Below, piece by piece: positions 32,998 through 41,164 of a stretch of 64,000 bases of DNA (positions are counted from its first letter, which is position 1; each line of letters starts with the position of its first letter). The notes below the pieces were generated by a model, which was not told where the DNA came from, ran no database searches, and saw nothing but the letters and a program-made list of their open reading frames with translations. This stretch comes from an uncultured Sphingomonas sp. (lineage in GTDB: Bacteria; Pseudomonadota; Alphaproteobacteria; Sphingomonadales; Sphingomonadaceae), in assembly GCF_902806265.1 (NCBI RefSeq), contig NZ_CADCVZ010000001.1, forward strand, positions 1 to 64,000. The letters run 5' to 3'. The translations under genes and the position numbers were made by a program.

Positions 32998-34659
32998 ATG
33001 ACCGATCGCCTCCTGATAGCCTTGGCCCAGATGAACCAGCGGGTCGGCGACCTGCCGGGCAACGGCGCCGCCATCCTGGAGGCCCGCGGCCGGGCGACCG
33101 GCGCCGATCTCCTGCTGGTGCCGGAGCTGCAGCTGACCGGCTACCCGCCTGAAGATTTGGTGTTGAAGCCTGGCTTCCTGCGCCACACGGCCGAGCAGGC
33201 GGCACAGCTGGTCGCGGCGACAGCGGACGGCGGTCCGGCGCTGGCGTTCGGCTCCATCGTGGTGCGCGACGGCAAGGCGTACAACGCGATGATCGTCGCG
33301 GAGGGCGGCCGCGAATTGTTTATGACTCTCAAGCGCGAGCTGCCCAACTACGGCACTTTCGACGAGAAGCGGGTGTTCGCCAGCGGTCCGCTGCCGGAAG
33401 TGTTCGACTTCCGCGGCGTCCGCATCGGCTTGCCGATCTGCGAGGACATCTGGCTGGAGGATGTCTGCCAGCATCTGGCCGCGGAAGGGGCCGAGCTGCT
33501 GCTGGTCGCCAACGGCAGTCCCTACGAACTCGACAAGGACGATCTCCGTCAGACCCTGGTGAAGAGCCGCGTCGCCTCGACCGGCCTGCCGATGGCCTAC
33601 CTCAACCGGGTCGGCGGGCAGGACGAGCTGGCGTTCGACGGCAGCTCGTTCGTGGTGAACGCCAACGGTGAGCTGGTGGTGCAGATGCCCGACTGGGACG
33701 ACGCGCTGCTGTTGACCGAGTGGCGGCGTTCCTCGGGCGGCTGGTCGTGCGCGACCCGGCAGGACTACCAGCTCGACCCTTATCCGGAGGACGTCTACCA
33801 CGCGATGATGGTGGGCCTGCGCGATTATGTCACGCGCAACGGCTTCCCCGGGGTGATCTTGGGCCTCTCAGGTGGCATCGACAGCGCCTTGTCGGCGGCG
33901 GTGGCGGTCGATGCGCTTGGGGCCGACAAGGTGTGGGGCGTGATGATGCCGTCCGTGTACACCGGCTCGGCGAGCGTGGAGGATGCCAAGGCAAGCGCGG
34001 AGCTGCTCGGCTGCCGCCATGACGTCATCCCCATTGTTTCTGCGGTGGAGGCGCTGGGGGAGATGCTCGCGCCCGCCTTCGCTGACACAGAACCGGGCCT
34101 TGCCGAGGAGAATATCCAGGCGCGACTGCGCATGGTCGCGCTGATGGCTCTCAGCAACAAGTACGGGCACATGCTGCTGACTACCGGCAACAAGTCGGAG
34201 ATGAGCGTCGGCTATTCTACCCTCTACGGCGACCTAGCGGGCGGCTATTCGGTGCTCAAGGACGCCTACAAGACGACCGTGTTCGCCTTGTCGCGCTGGC
34301 GCAACGCGCAGCGGCCGGCGGATGCGCTTGGACCTGACGGGCCGGTGATGCCAAGCCGGGTGATCGACAAGCCGCCCTCCGCCGAGCTCCGGCCCGACCA
34401 GAAGGACGAGGACAGCCTGCCGCCGTACGCGCTGCTCGATCGCATGCTGGCCGGCTTGGTCGACGAGGAGAAGGGGGTGGCGGAGGTCGCGGCGGAGACC
34501 GGGGCAGAGATAGCGGTTGTGGCCGAGATCGAGAAGCTGGTGCTCCGCGCCGAATACAAGCGGCGCCAAGCTCCGCCCGGCGTCAAGATCGGTGGCCGCA
34601 ACTTCGGGCGCGACCGGCGTTACCCGATCACCAACGCCTTCCGGACGCATCGCTCGTGA
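32998..34659 (+). CDS. nadE: Glutamine-dependent NAD+ synthetase
   Basis: A 553-residue two-domain enzyme. The N-terminal nitrilase-type glutaminase has the Glu43-Lys112-Cys148 triad (PELQLTGYPPEDL, LKRELPNYGTF, GLPICEDIW). The C-terminal synthetase has the P-loop ILGLSGGIDSALSAAVA and the later LLTTGNKSEMSVGYSTLYGD. It amidates nicotinic acid adenine dinucleotide. AGGAGGAGCGC precedes the ATG. It overlaps gltX by four bases. Confidence 0.97.
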   Translation: MTDRLLIALAQMNQRVGDLPGNGAAILEARGRATGADLLLVPELQLTGYPPEDLVLKPGFLRHTAEQAAQLVAATADGGPALAFGSIVVRDGKAYNAMIVAEGGRELFMTLKRELPNYGTFDEKRVFASGPLPEVFDFRGVRIGLPICEDIWLEDVCQHLAAEGAELLLVANGSPYELDKDDLRQTLVKSRVASTGLPMAYLNRVGGQDELAFDGSSFVVNANGELVVQMPDWDDALLLTEWRRSSGGWSCATRQDYQLDPYPEDVYHAMMVGLRDYVTRNGFPGVILGLSGGIDSALSAAVAVDALGADKVWGVMMPSVYTGSASVEDAKASAELLGCRHDVIPIVSAVEALGEMLAPAFADTEPGLAEENIQARLRMVALMALSNKYGHMLLTTGNKSEMSVGYSTLYGDLAGGYSVLKDAYKTTVFALSRWRNAQRPADALGPDGPVMPSRVIDKPPSAELRPDQKDEDSLPPYALLDRMLAGLVDEEKGVAEVAAETGAEIAVVAEIEKLVLRAEYKRRQAPPGVKIGGRNFGRDRRYPITNAFRTHRS

Positions 34660-35972
34660 GCGTCGTTACCCGCTTCGCCCCGTCGCCGACAGGGCGGCTG
34701 CATGTCGGCAACATCCGCACAGCCCTGCACAACTTCCTGTTCGCGCGGCGTCATGGCGGCAGGTTCCTGCTGCGGATCGACGACACGGACAGCGAGCGCT
34801 CCACGCCGGAGAACGAGGCGAGCATCCGCGACGATCTCGCCTGGCTCGGCTTGCAGCCCGATGGCAGTGTGCGCCAGTCGGATCGCTTCGCCTTGTACGA
34901 ACGCGAGTTCGAGCGGCTGCGGGCGGCCGGGCGGGTCTACGGCTGCTACGAGACGCCTGAAGAGCTGGACCTGCGCCGCAAGGTCCTGCTCGGGCGCGGC
35001 CTGCCGCCCGTCTACGAGCGCCCCGAGGGCGAGAACGCGCCCGTGCCGGGACGCACGCCGCACTGGCGCTTCCGGCTCGACCACGAGTCGCCGATCGCCT
35101 GGAACGACCTGATCCGCGGCGAACAGCGGTTCGACCCCAAGCTGCTGTCCGACCCGGTAGTCCGCCGCGCCGACGGCAGCTACCTGTACTTACTGCCCTC
35201 GGTGATCGACGACGTCGATCTGAACGTCACTCACATCGTTCGCGGCGAGGACCATGTCTCGAACAGCGCCGCGCAGCTGCAGATGTTCGACGCGTTGGGC
35301 AGCGCCCCGCCGCAGCTGGCGCATGAAGCGCTGCTGGTCGCGGCCGAGGGCAAGCTGTCCAAGCGCCTCGGTTCGCTCGGGGTGGATGCGATCCGTGACG
35401 GAGGGCTCGAAGCCACGGCGCTGCTGTCGGTGCTCGCCCGGCTCGGGACGTCGCAGCCGGTCGGAGCGGTTGCCAGTCTGGACGAACTCGCCCGCGACTT
35501 CGACTTAGGCCATTTCGGCCGCGCTCCCGCGCACTTCGACCTCCATGACGTCGAATTGGTCAATGCCAAGCTGCTCCACCAGCTGCCGTTCGCGCTGGTG
35601 CGCGACCGCTTGCCGCCCGAGCTGAGTGAAGCGGACTGGCTGCTGCTGCGCGACAACCTGCTTCATCTGGACGAAGCTGCCGACTGGCTGCCGGTGCTGG
35701 CCGGCGACCTGCCTGCACCCGAAATTGAGGCCCCGGACAAGCCTTACCTTGCGGAGGCCGCCGAGGTCGCCGAAGTCACCGACTGGGGCGGCGATCCATG
35801 GCACGCGCTGACCGGCACACTGAAGGAGCGCACCGGCCGCAAAGGCAAGGCGCTGTTCCTGCCGCTCCGCCTGGCGCTCACCGGACGGGAGTCGGGGCCA
35901 GAGATGGCAACGCTGGTGAAGCGCATCGGGCAGCGGCGCTCGATCGCGCGCCTGCGGAACGCCGCAACCTAG
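34656..35972 (+). CDS. gltX: Glutamate-tRNA ligase (short, GltX2-like)
   Basis: A 438-residue class I synthetase. HIGH-type motif in RFAPSPTGRLHVGNIRTALHN (HVGN at 16-19) and KMSKS-type motif KLSKRLGS. The catalytic domain also has RIDDTDSERSTPENE and HIVRGEDHVSNSAAQLQMFDALG. A helical anticodon domain follows, ending in the typical ALFLPLRLALTGRESGPEM. Alphaproteobacteria often carry two GltX enzymes; this short version may be the second copy or the tRNA-Gln misacylating one. Starts at a GTG overlapping the nadE stop. Confidence 0.93.
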   Translation: MSVVTRFAPSPTGRLHVGNIRTALHNFLFARRHGGRFLLRIDDTDSERSTPENEASIRDDLAWLGLQPDGSVRQSDRFALYEREFERLRAAGRVYGCYETPEELDLRRKVLLGRGLPPVYERPEGENAPVPGRTPHWRFRLDHESPIAWNDLIRGEQRFDPKLLSDPVVRRADGSYLYLLPSVIDDVDLNVTHIVRGEDHVSNSAAQLQMFDALGSAPPQLAHEALLVAAEGKLSKRLGSLGVDAIRDGGLEATALLSVLARLGTSQPVGAVASLDELARDFDLGHFGRAPAHFDLHDVELVNAKLLHQLPFALVRDRLPPELSEADWLLLRDNLLHLDEAADWLPVLAGDLPAPEIEAPDKPYLAEAAEVAEVTDWGGDPWHALTGTLKERTGRKGKALFLPLRLALTGRESGPEMATLVKRIGQRRSIARLRNAAT

Positions 35973-36026
35973 CCAGCCTGGTGCCCGAAGCGAGGCAGCC
36001 GCTCTCCTGCTTGCCAAACTTCATTT

Positions 36027-36043
36027 GTTATGTTGTAACATGC
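36027..36043. promoter_or_regulatory. Zur-like palindrome upstream of tonB
   Basis: GTTATGTTGTAACATGC contains the dyad ATGTT-GT-AACAT (36030-36041). It closely resembles the alphaproteobacterial Zur consensus GTTATGTTATAACATAAC as I recall it, differing at the central A and at the right end. It lies 22 bases upstream of the tonB ATG, where a repressor would block transcription. Zinc control of this TonB is inferred. Confidence 0.5.
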
Positions 36044-36065
36044 AGTGCTCAATGAGGAGGCTGCC

Positions 36066-36761
36066 ATGCTCGCTTATGCCGCCCACCGCCGCCAACAGCG
36101 GAAACTCAGCCCAACCGCACTCAGTCTAATTGTCGGCGCCCACGCAGTGGCGCTGGCACTGCTGATCGGCGCCAAGATGGAGGTGAGCGGTCCTCCGCCC
36201 GTGACCAAGACCTGGGTCAAGCACATTCCGCTGCCGCCTGAGCCGCTGCCGCCACCGCCACCCCAGTCCCAGCCCCAGCTTGCACCTCGCACTCCGGCTC
36301 CGCAGCCCAGCAACCTCACCCAGCCCAAACCGCTAATCGACACGCCGACCGCCGCCCCGACGATCGACCTCGGGCCGCCCACCACAACGATCGTTCCCGA
36401 CATCCGGCCGGTGCTGGAAACGCCGCTGCGTCCTCTGCCGCCCGCACTCGACCCGCCCAAGCCGGCGCCCCCGATCCGCGTTGCCGCGCGCTTCAACACC
36501 CCCGCCGACCTGCTCCGGCCGCCCTACCCCGAGGGTAAGCGTCAGGGCGAGGAGGAAGCCACGCTTCGCCTCCGCCTGTTGATTGACGCGCGCGGGCGGG
36601 TGACGTCTGTGGAGTCGGTCGGCCCGGCGGATCCCGAGTTCCTGGCCTCCGCCCGCCGTCATCTCGTTCGCCACTGGCGCTACCAGCCAGCGACCGAGAA
36701 CGGCCGTTCGATTGGGTCCACCCTAGTGATCACCTTGCGTTTCCAGCTCGAGGACGCCTGA
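36066..36761 (+). CDS. TonB-family energy transducer
   Basis: 231 residues from ATG 36066, preceded by GAGGAGG. One N-terminal membrane anchor (about 17-38, ALSLIVGAHAVALALLIGA). A long periplasmic Pro-rich spacer (about 50-145, LPPEPLPPPPPQSQPQ) follows, then a C-terminal TonB domain (FNTPADLLRPPYPEGKRQGEEEATLRLRLLIDARGRV in parts, ending VITLRFQLEDA). It couples the proton motive force (ExbBD) to outer-membrane receptors. No exbB/exbD are adjacent. A Zur-like site upstream suggests zinc uptake. A strong terminator follows. Confidence 0.92.
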   Translation: MLAYAAHRRQQRKLSPTALSLIVGAHAVALALLIGAKMEVSGPPPVTKTWVKHIPLPPEPLPPPPPQSQPQLAPRTPAPQPSNLTQPKPLIDTPTAAPTIDLGPPTTTIVPDIRPVLETPLRPLPPALDPPKPAPPIRVAARFNTPADLLRPPYPEGKRQGEEEATLRLRLLIDARGRVTSVESVGPADPEFLASARRHLVRHWRYQPATENGRSIGSTLVITLRFQLEDA

Positions 36762-36771
36762 CCGGGAGCAC

Positions 36772-36800
36772 AGGACTGGCGGCGCCCAACCGCCAGTCCT
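36772..36800 (+). terminator. Intrinsic terminator after tonB
   Basis: AGGACTGGCGG (36772-36782) and CCGCCAGTCCT (36790-36800) form a perfect 11-bp stem around CGCCCAA, followed by ATCTTAGGTTTC. It lies 11 bases past the tonB stop and separates tonB from the riboflavin-linked unit. The T-tract is interrupted. Confidence 0.82.
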
Positions 36801-36812
36801 ATCTTAGGTTTC

Positions 36813-37136
36813 ATGCCGATCTTTCCCCGCCCTTCCAGCCCGCGCGTGGCGCTTGCCGACCTCCGGGCCTTCCTCGGCCGGCGCAGCCGCGAGCAGGCCA
36901 TTGGTGGAGCGCTCGCGCTGGTGATCACCTTGGCCATCGTCGTCGTGTTCTTCCTTGATGCCAGCGTGAACACGGCCCCGCCCGCGCAGATCATCTGGGT
37001 TGAAAGCTACGCCCCGACCCGCACCGACGCCGAGATCATCGCAGACCAGAAGGAGCGGCAGGCGGCCAAGGACGCGGCACGCAAGGCCCGGCAGGCCGAG
37101 TACCAGAAGCTGGAGAAGCAGTTCGGCATTGAGTGA
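36813..37136 (+). CDS. Small single-pass membrane protein of unknown function
   Basis: 107 residues. One membrane segment near 30-50 (GGALALVITLAIVVVFFLD), then a short periplasmic or cytoplasmic stretch and a charged coiled-coil-like tail (EIIADQKERQAAKDAARKAR, ending QKLEKQFGIE). I do not recognise the family beyond resemblance to small proteins placed before ribD in sphingomonads. The last bases overlap the start of ribD, so it may be co-translated with it. Begins 12 bases after the tonB terminator. Confidence 0.72.
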   Translation: MPIFPRPSSPRVALADLRAFLGRRSREQAIGGALALVITLAIVVVFFLDASVNTAPPAQIIWVESYAPTRTDAEIIADQKERQAAKDAARKARQAEYQKLEKQFGIE

Positions 37137-38100
37137 CGCCAGGTGGATGGCCGAGGCAGTCGCGCTCGGTGACGCTGCGTGCGGGCAAACGGCGCCCAAT
37201 CCGAACGTCGGCTGCGTGATCGTCCGCGCCGGCGAGGTGGTCGGACGTGGCGCGACCGGAGCCGGCGGACGGCCCCATGCCGAAGCCGTCGCGCTGGAGC
37301 AGGCGGGCGAGCTGGCGCGGGGCGCCACCCTTTACACCAGCCTTGAACCTTGCGCTCACCGCAGCGTCCGCGGGCCGACCTGCGCCCGGCTGATCGCGGA
37401 GGCGGGGGTCGCCCGAGTGGTGGCCGCACTGCAGGACCCCGACGAACGCACCGCCGGCGACGGCTTCAAACAATTGCAGGCCGCCGGCACCGCCGTGGAC
37501 GTCGGCAAAGGCGCGGAGGCGGCAGCCGAGTCGATCGCCGGGTGGCTGACCCGCTTGGCGCTGGGCCGGCCCCGGATCACCCTCAAACTTGCCCTATCGA
37601 TCGACGGCAAGGTCGCGCTGCCTTCGGGCGAGTCGAAGTGGATCACCGGCGAGGACGCGCGGGCCCATGTCCACCTCGAGCGGGCGCGGGCCGACATGAT
37701 CCTGGTCGGCCGCGGCACTTACTTGGCCGACCGGCCGCGGCTGGACGTCCGCCTCCCCGGGCTGGAGGACCGGTCGCCGCGCCGCGCCCTGTTGACCCGC
37801 GGCGAGCCGGTGCCCGGCTGGGAAGTGCTGCACTCGCCCGAGGACGTGTTCCGGCTTCATGACGTCAACGACCTGCTGGTGGAGGGCGGATCGGGGACGG
37901 CCACGGCATTCCTGACCGCCGACCTCGTCGACCGCATCCTGCTGTACCGTGCCCCGATCATCATCGGCCAGGGCAAGTCTTCCGTCGGCTACATCGGCCT
38001 GGATGCGATTGCCGACGCACATGGCCGCTGGGCACCGGCGGGCGGACGCTTGCTTGGCATCGACCGGCTCGAAGTCTACGAGCGGGTGCGTTCCAGCTGA
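37129..38100 (+). CDS. ribD: Bifunctional riboflavin deaminase-reductase RibD
   Basis: 323 residues if started at TTG 37129 (SDARWMAEAVALG); ATG 37147 is the alternative but removes the conserved RWM start. The N-terminal deaminase has zinc ligands His50 (HAE), Cys75 and Cys85 (EPCAHRSVRGPTC). The C-terminal reductase starts PRITLKLALSIDGKVAL, with DMILVGRGTYLADRPRLDVRLPG and DLLVEGGSGTATAFL. It carries out the second and third steps of riboflavin synthesis from GTP. It overlaps the small membrane-protein gene by eight bases; ribE follows seven bases later. Confidence 0.92.
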   Translation: MSDARWMAEAVALGDAACGQTAPNPNVGCVIVRAGEVVGRGATGAGGRPHAEAVALEQAGELARGATLYTSLEPCAHRSVRGPTCARLIAEAGVARVVAALQDPDERTAGDGFKQLQAAGTAVDVGKGAEAAAESIAGWLTRLALGRPRITLKLALSIDGKVALPSGESKWITGEDARAHVHLERARADMILVGRGTYLADRPRLDVRLPGLEDRSPRRALLTRGEPVPGWEVLHSPEDVFRLHDVNDLLVEGGSGTATAFLTADLVDRILLYRAPIIIGQGKSSVGYIGLDAIADAHGRWAPAGGRLLGIDRLEVYERVRSS

Positions 38101-38107
38101 GGTCCTC

Positions 38108-38713
38108 ATGTTCACCGGAATCATCACCGACGTCGGTATCGTCCGCTCCGCCGAGCAGCGCGGCGACCTCCGGCTCGCGATCGGCTGCGGCTACAACCTC
38201 GGCACCGTGGAGCTCGGGGCGTCCATCGCCTGCTCGGGGGTGTGCCTGACCGTAGTGGACAAGGGCGCTGACTGGTTTGCAGTGGACGTGTCCGGCGAGA
38301 CGCTGTCGCGGACGGCGCCGGCTGCCTGGCAGCGGGGCGCTCCGCTAAATCTGGAGCGAGCGCTCAGGATGGGCGACGAGCTGGGCGGCCACCTCGTCAC
38401 CGGCCACGTTGATGCGGTCGGCGAAGTCATCGGCACCTGCCCGGAAGGCGCTTCGACCCGCATTGGGATCCGGGTTTCGCGTGAGCTGGGCGGAGCGCTT
38501 GCGCCCAAGGGCTCGGTTACGCTCGACGGCGTGTCGTTGACGGTGAACGAGGTCCGCGATGAGGTCGACGGCACGCATTTCTCGGTCAACGTCATCCCGC
38601 ACACTGCCGCGCAGACCACGCTGGGAGCGCTCACCACAGGTGGGCAGGTCAACGTCGAGATTGACGTGCTGGCGCGCTATCTCCAGCGCATGCTTGCCGC
38701 CCAATCACATTGA
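38108..38713 (+). CDS. ribE: Riboflavin synthase, alpha chain
   Basis: 201 residues from ATG 38108 (MFTGIITDVGIV, the invariant start). Two lumazine-binding repeats are visible: VELGASIACSGVCLTVV in the first and PKGSVTLDGVSLTVNEV in the second, with GGHLVTGHVDAVG between them. It converts two lumazines into riboflavin plus a pyrimidine. Located between ribD and ribB. Confidence 0.97.
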   Translation: MFTGIITDVGIVRSAEQRGDLRLAIGCGYNLGTVELGASIACSGVCLTVVDKGADWFAVDVSGETLSRTAPAAWQRGAPLNLERALRMGDELGGHLVTGHVDAVGEVIGTCPEGASTRIGIRVSRELGGALAPKGSVTLDGVSLTVNEVRDEVDGTHFSVNVIPHTAAQTTLGALTTGGQVNVEIDVLARYLQRMLAAQSH

Positions 38714-38754
38714 AGAGCGCAGATATGAGCTTCGCAATCACACCATGATGTGAT
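38702..38754. promoter_or_regulatory. Operator-like repeats upstream of ribB
   Basis: CAATCACA occurs at 38702-38709 (end of ribE) and again at 38735-38742, exactly 33 bases apart, about three helical turns. The second copy is the left arm of ATCACA-CCATGA-TGTGAT (38737-38754), a perfect 6-6-6 inverted repeat ending 11 bases before the ribB ATG. This is the pattern of a repressor or activator site. No FMN riboswitch is visible here. The regulator is unknown. Confidence 0.45.
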
Positions 38755-38765
38755 AACGAGCGCTT

Positions 38766-40100
38766 ATGTCCTCTTCCCTCATCGACCGCCTTGCTGCCAT
38801 CATCGACACCGGGGAGGTCAGCCGGGCAGGCCTGGCCCGGGCGGCAGGCCTTCATCCCAACAGCCTGCGCAAGCTCGGGTCGCCCGAGTGGAATCCCACC
38901 GCCGATACGCTCGTGCGACTCGAGAAACTGCTCAAGCGCGGCACGGCGGAGGTGCTGGTCGGTGCCGAGCAGATCATCGACGAGGCGCGTAACGGCCGCA
39001 TGTTCATCCTGGTCGACGACGACGACCGCGAGAATGAAGGCGATCTGGTCATTCCCGCGCAGATGGCTACACCCGATGCGATCAACTTCATGGCACGGCA
39101 CGGGCGTGGGCTGATCTGCCTGGCGTTAAGGGCGGATCGGGTCGAGCAGTTGCAGTTGCCGCTAATGGCCAGAGCCAACGGCACCCGGCACGAGACCGCT
39201 TTCACCGTGTCGATCGAAGCGCGCCATGGCGTCACCACCGGCATCAGCGCCGCCGACCGTGCGCGAACGGTGGCCGTTGCGATCGACAGCGCCAACGGGC
39301 CCGATGCCCTGGTTTCCCCAGGCCACGTCTTCCCACTCGTAGCGCGGCCGGGCGGCGTGCTGGTCCGCGCCGGTCATACGGAAGCTGCGGTGGACGTGTC
39401 CCGCTTGGCTGGCCTCAACCCGTCGGGCGTTATTTGCGAGATCATGCGCGAGGACGGGACCATGGCCCGGCTCGACGACCTGGTCGAATTCGCGCTGACG
39501 CACGGCCTCAAAATCGGCACCATTCGCGACCTCATCGCCTATCGGCTGAAGAAGGACAATATGGTGGAGCGGGTCGCCCAGACCGGCTTCATCGGCGGCT
39601 CGGGCGCCGAATGGCAGGCGCAAGTGTTTCGCGACAAGGCGACCGGCGCCGAGCAGCTCGCCCTGGTGCACGGCCCCTTGGACACCAGCCGGCCGGTCCT
39701 CGTGCGGATGCACAGCCTCGACCTCTTCGCCGATCTGCTGCGGGAGCGCGGTGAGCGGAGCGGCCTGCTGGCGGGCGCGATGAAGATGATCGAGGCCGAG
39801 GGCTCCGGCGTGATCGTCGCGTTGCATGCCGCCGCGCCCGGCTCGCTGTCGCGCGCGGCCGACCGCCGCTCCGGCAAGGAGGTGGCAGGCGGCGACATGC
39901 TGCGCGACTATGGCATCGGGGCCCAGATCCTCGCGGCGCTCAACGTCCATGACATGATCCTGCTCACCAACACCCAGCACTCGCCGGTGGCGCTCGGCGG
40001 CTACGGACTGGCGATCGTCGAGGAGCGCGGCATCGACTGCGGCGCGGAGCCCGCGGCGGAGCGCGAGACCGTCCTTCGACAAAGCTCAGGACAGGCCTGA
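38766..40100 (+). CDS. ribB: 3,4-dihydroxy-2-butanone-4-phosphate synthase with N-terminal HTH-like and degenerate RibA domain
   Basis: 444 residues in three parts. Residues about 1-65 look like a helix-turn-helix ([20 protein letters not shown], then [13 protein letters not shown]). Residues about 70-270 are RibB, with the catalytic acidic loop [16 protein letters not shown] and [17 protein letters not shown]. Residues about 280-430 are RibA-like but lack the zinc cysteines: [14 protein letters not shown] replaces the HSECLTGD block and no CDC follows, so GTP cyclohydrolase II activity is not expected. The last residues ([10 protein letters not shown]) come from a dispersed repeat. Its TGA overlaps the ribH ATG. 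Confidence 0.92.
   Translation: MSSSLIDRLAAIIDTGEVSRAGLARAAGLHPNSLRKLGSPEWNPTADTLVRLEKLLKRGTAEVLVGAEQIIDEARNGRMFILVDDDDRENEGDLVIPAQMATPDAINFMARHGRGLICLALRADRVEQLQLPLMARANGTRHETAFTVSIEARHGVTTGISAADRARTVAVAIDSANGPDALVSPGHVFPLVARPGGVLVRAGHTEAAVDVSRLAGLNPSGVICEIMREDGTMARLDDLVEFALTHGLKIGTIRDLIAYRLKKDNMVERVAQTGFIGGSGAEWQAQVFRDKATGAEQLALVHGPLDTSRPVLVRMHSLDLFADLLRERGERSGLLAGAMKMIEAEGSGVIVALHAAAPGSLSRAADRRSGKEVAGGDMLRDYGIGAQILAALNVHDMILLTNTQHSPVALGGYGLAIVEERGIDCGAEPAAERETVLRQSSGQA
40070..40097. repeat. Dispersed repeat at the ribB 3' end
   Basis: CGTCCTTCGACAAAGCTCAG continuing GACAGGCC matches, apart from one extra A, the CCTTCGACAAGCTCAGGAC element I know as widely scattered in sphingomonad genomes. 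It encodes the final residues of RibB and ends one base before the TGA. CCT-TCGACAA-AGCTCAGGA has partial dyad character (TCCT/AGGA). Confidence 0.6.
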
Positions 40101-40522
40101 TGCCCCGGGTTCTCATTGCCGAAGCGCGGTTCTACGCGCACCTCAACGACATGCTGCTGGCCGGAGCCCGAAGGGCGCTGGAGGAGGCTGGGCACCGGCA
40201 CGAGACGATCACCCTCCCCGGTGCGCTGGAACTGCCCGGAGCGATCGCGCTCGCCGCGGAGGCTGGCGAGTTCGACGCCTATGTCGCGCTCGGCGTGGTG
40301 ATCCGCGGCGAAACCTACCATTTCGAGATCGTCGCCGGCGAGAGTGCCCGCGGGATCATGGCGCTGACCATGGACGGGCTGGCGGTCGGCAACGGCGTCC
40401 TGACGACGGAGAACGAAGCGCAGGCGATCGTCCGCGCCGACCCCGCGCAGGGGGACAAGGGCGGCGATGCGGCCCGGGCGGCGCTGGCGCTGCTCGCGCT
40501 GCGCGAGCGCTTCGTCAGCTGA
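40100..40522 (+). CDS. ribH: 6,7-dimethyl-8-ribityllumazine synthase
   Basis: 140 residues, ATG sharing a base with the ribB stop. Makes lumazine from the RibA/RibD product and the RibB product. Motifs: [20 protein letters not shown] (substrate Phe/Tyr site), [36 protein letters not shown] (the conserved GxVIRGxTxHF) and [16 protein letters not shown]. Slightly shorter than the E. coli enzyme, as usual for alphaproteobacteria. Ends overlapping the SOUL gene by eight bases, convergent. Confidence 0.96.
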   Translation: MPRVLIAEARFYAHLNDMLLAGARRALEEAGHRHETITLPGALELPGAIALAAEAGEFDAYVALGVVIRGETYHFEIVAGESARGIMALTMDGLAVGNGVLTTENEAQAIVRADPAQGDKGGDAARAALALLALRERFVS

Positions 40523-41135
40523 GCGGCAGCAGCACCTCGCAGCGGCGCAGCGCCGGCGGAATCATCGGCGAGTTGTAGAAGGCGTACTCGGGCTCGGCCG
40601 CCAGGCAGTTCTCGCCGTGCCGCGCGAGCCAGCCGCGCAGCCGGTCGCCCTCGGCCGCGAGCCGTTCGTCGCTGGCGGTGCCGTGAAAGGTGATCGCACC
40701 GACCCGCCGCGCCGGGACTTCGGTCAGGGTGACGCCATCGGGCGCCATCGGCAGCTCGCCGCCTTCCGGTAGCGTCAACCGTACCCGCCAGCCGCCGTCC
40801 ACCGCATCGTCGAAGACCGGCGGGTCGCTGGCCATCGGATTGCCCGCATCCTGCAGCACCGGCACCCGCATCGGCAGCTTCTCGCCCGGTCGCGACTTGG
40901 CGGTGAGATAGTCGGACAGGATGCGATAACCCTCGTTCAACGCCTGCTTGCGCGGACCCTTGACCACTGTTTCGGCGACCTGGAATGGAGGATAGGCGCG
41001 GATCTCGAATTCGCGCTCGCTGGCGAGCACGCGATGCTCGGGCTCCGGCGTCGCCCTCTCCCGCAGCAGCCAGGCGATGCCCAGCCCAAGGGCAGCACCT
41101 CCTGCCGCGACCGCCCAGCCCGTGTTCTTGCGCAT
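40515..41135 (-). CDS. SOUL heme-binding family protein
   Basis: 206 residues with an N-terminal hydrophobic segment ([18 protein letters not shown]) that could be an anchor or signal. The SOUL domain starts [21 protein letters not shown] and continues [20 protein letters not shown] and [13 protein letters not shown], ending [27 protein letters not shown] proteins bind heme or tetrapyrroles in some members, but the function of the bacterial ones is unclear. Probably faces the periplasm. Confidence 0.9.
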   Translation of the reverse strand: MRKNTGWAVAAGGAALGLGIAWLLRERATPEPEHRVLASEREFEIRAYPPFQVAETVVKGPRKQALNEGYRILSDYLTAKSRPGEKLPMRVPVLQDAGNPMASDPPVFDDAVDGGWRVRLTLPEGGELPMAPDGVTLTEVPARRVGAITFHGTASDERLAAEGDRLRGWLARHGENCLAAEPEYAFYNSPMIPPALRRCEVLLPLS

Positions 41136-41164
41136 TCGTCCGCTCTCCTTGCACGGACAATGGC

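Noticed and set aside
38714-38765. FMN riboswitch before ribB
   Set aside because: The gap is 52 bases and lacks the conserved FMN-element core; the inverted repeat there is a better description.
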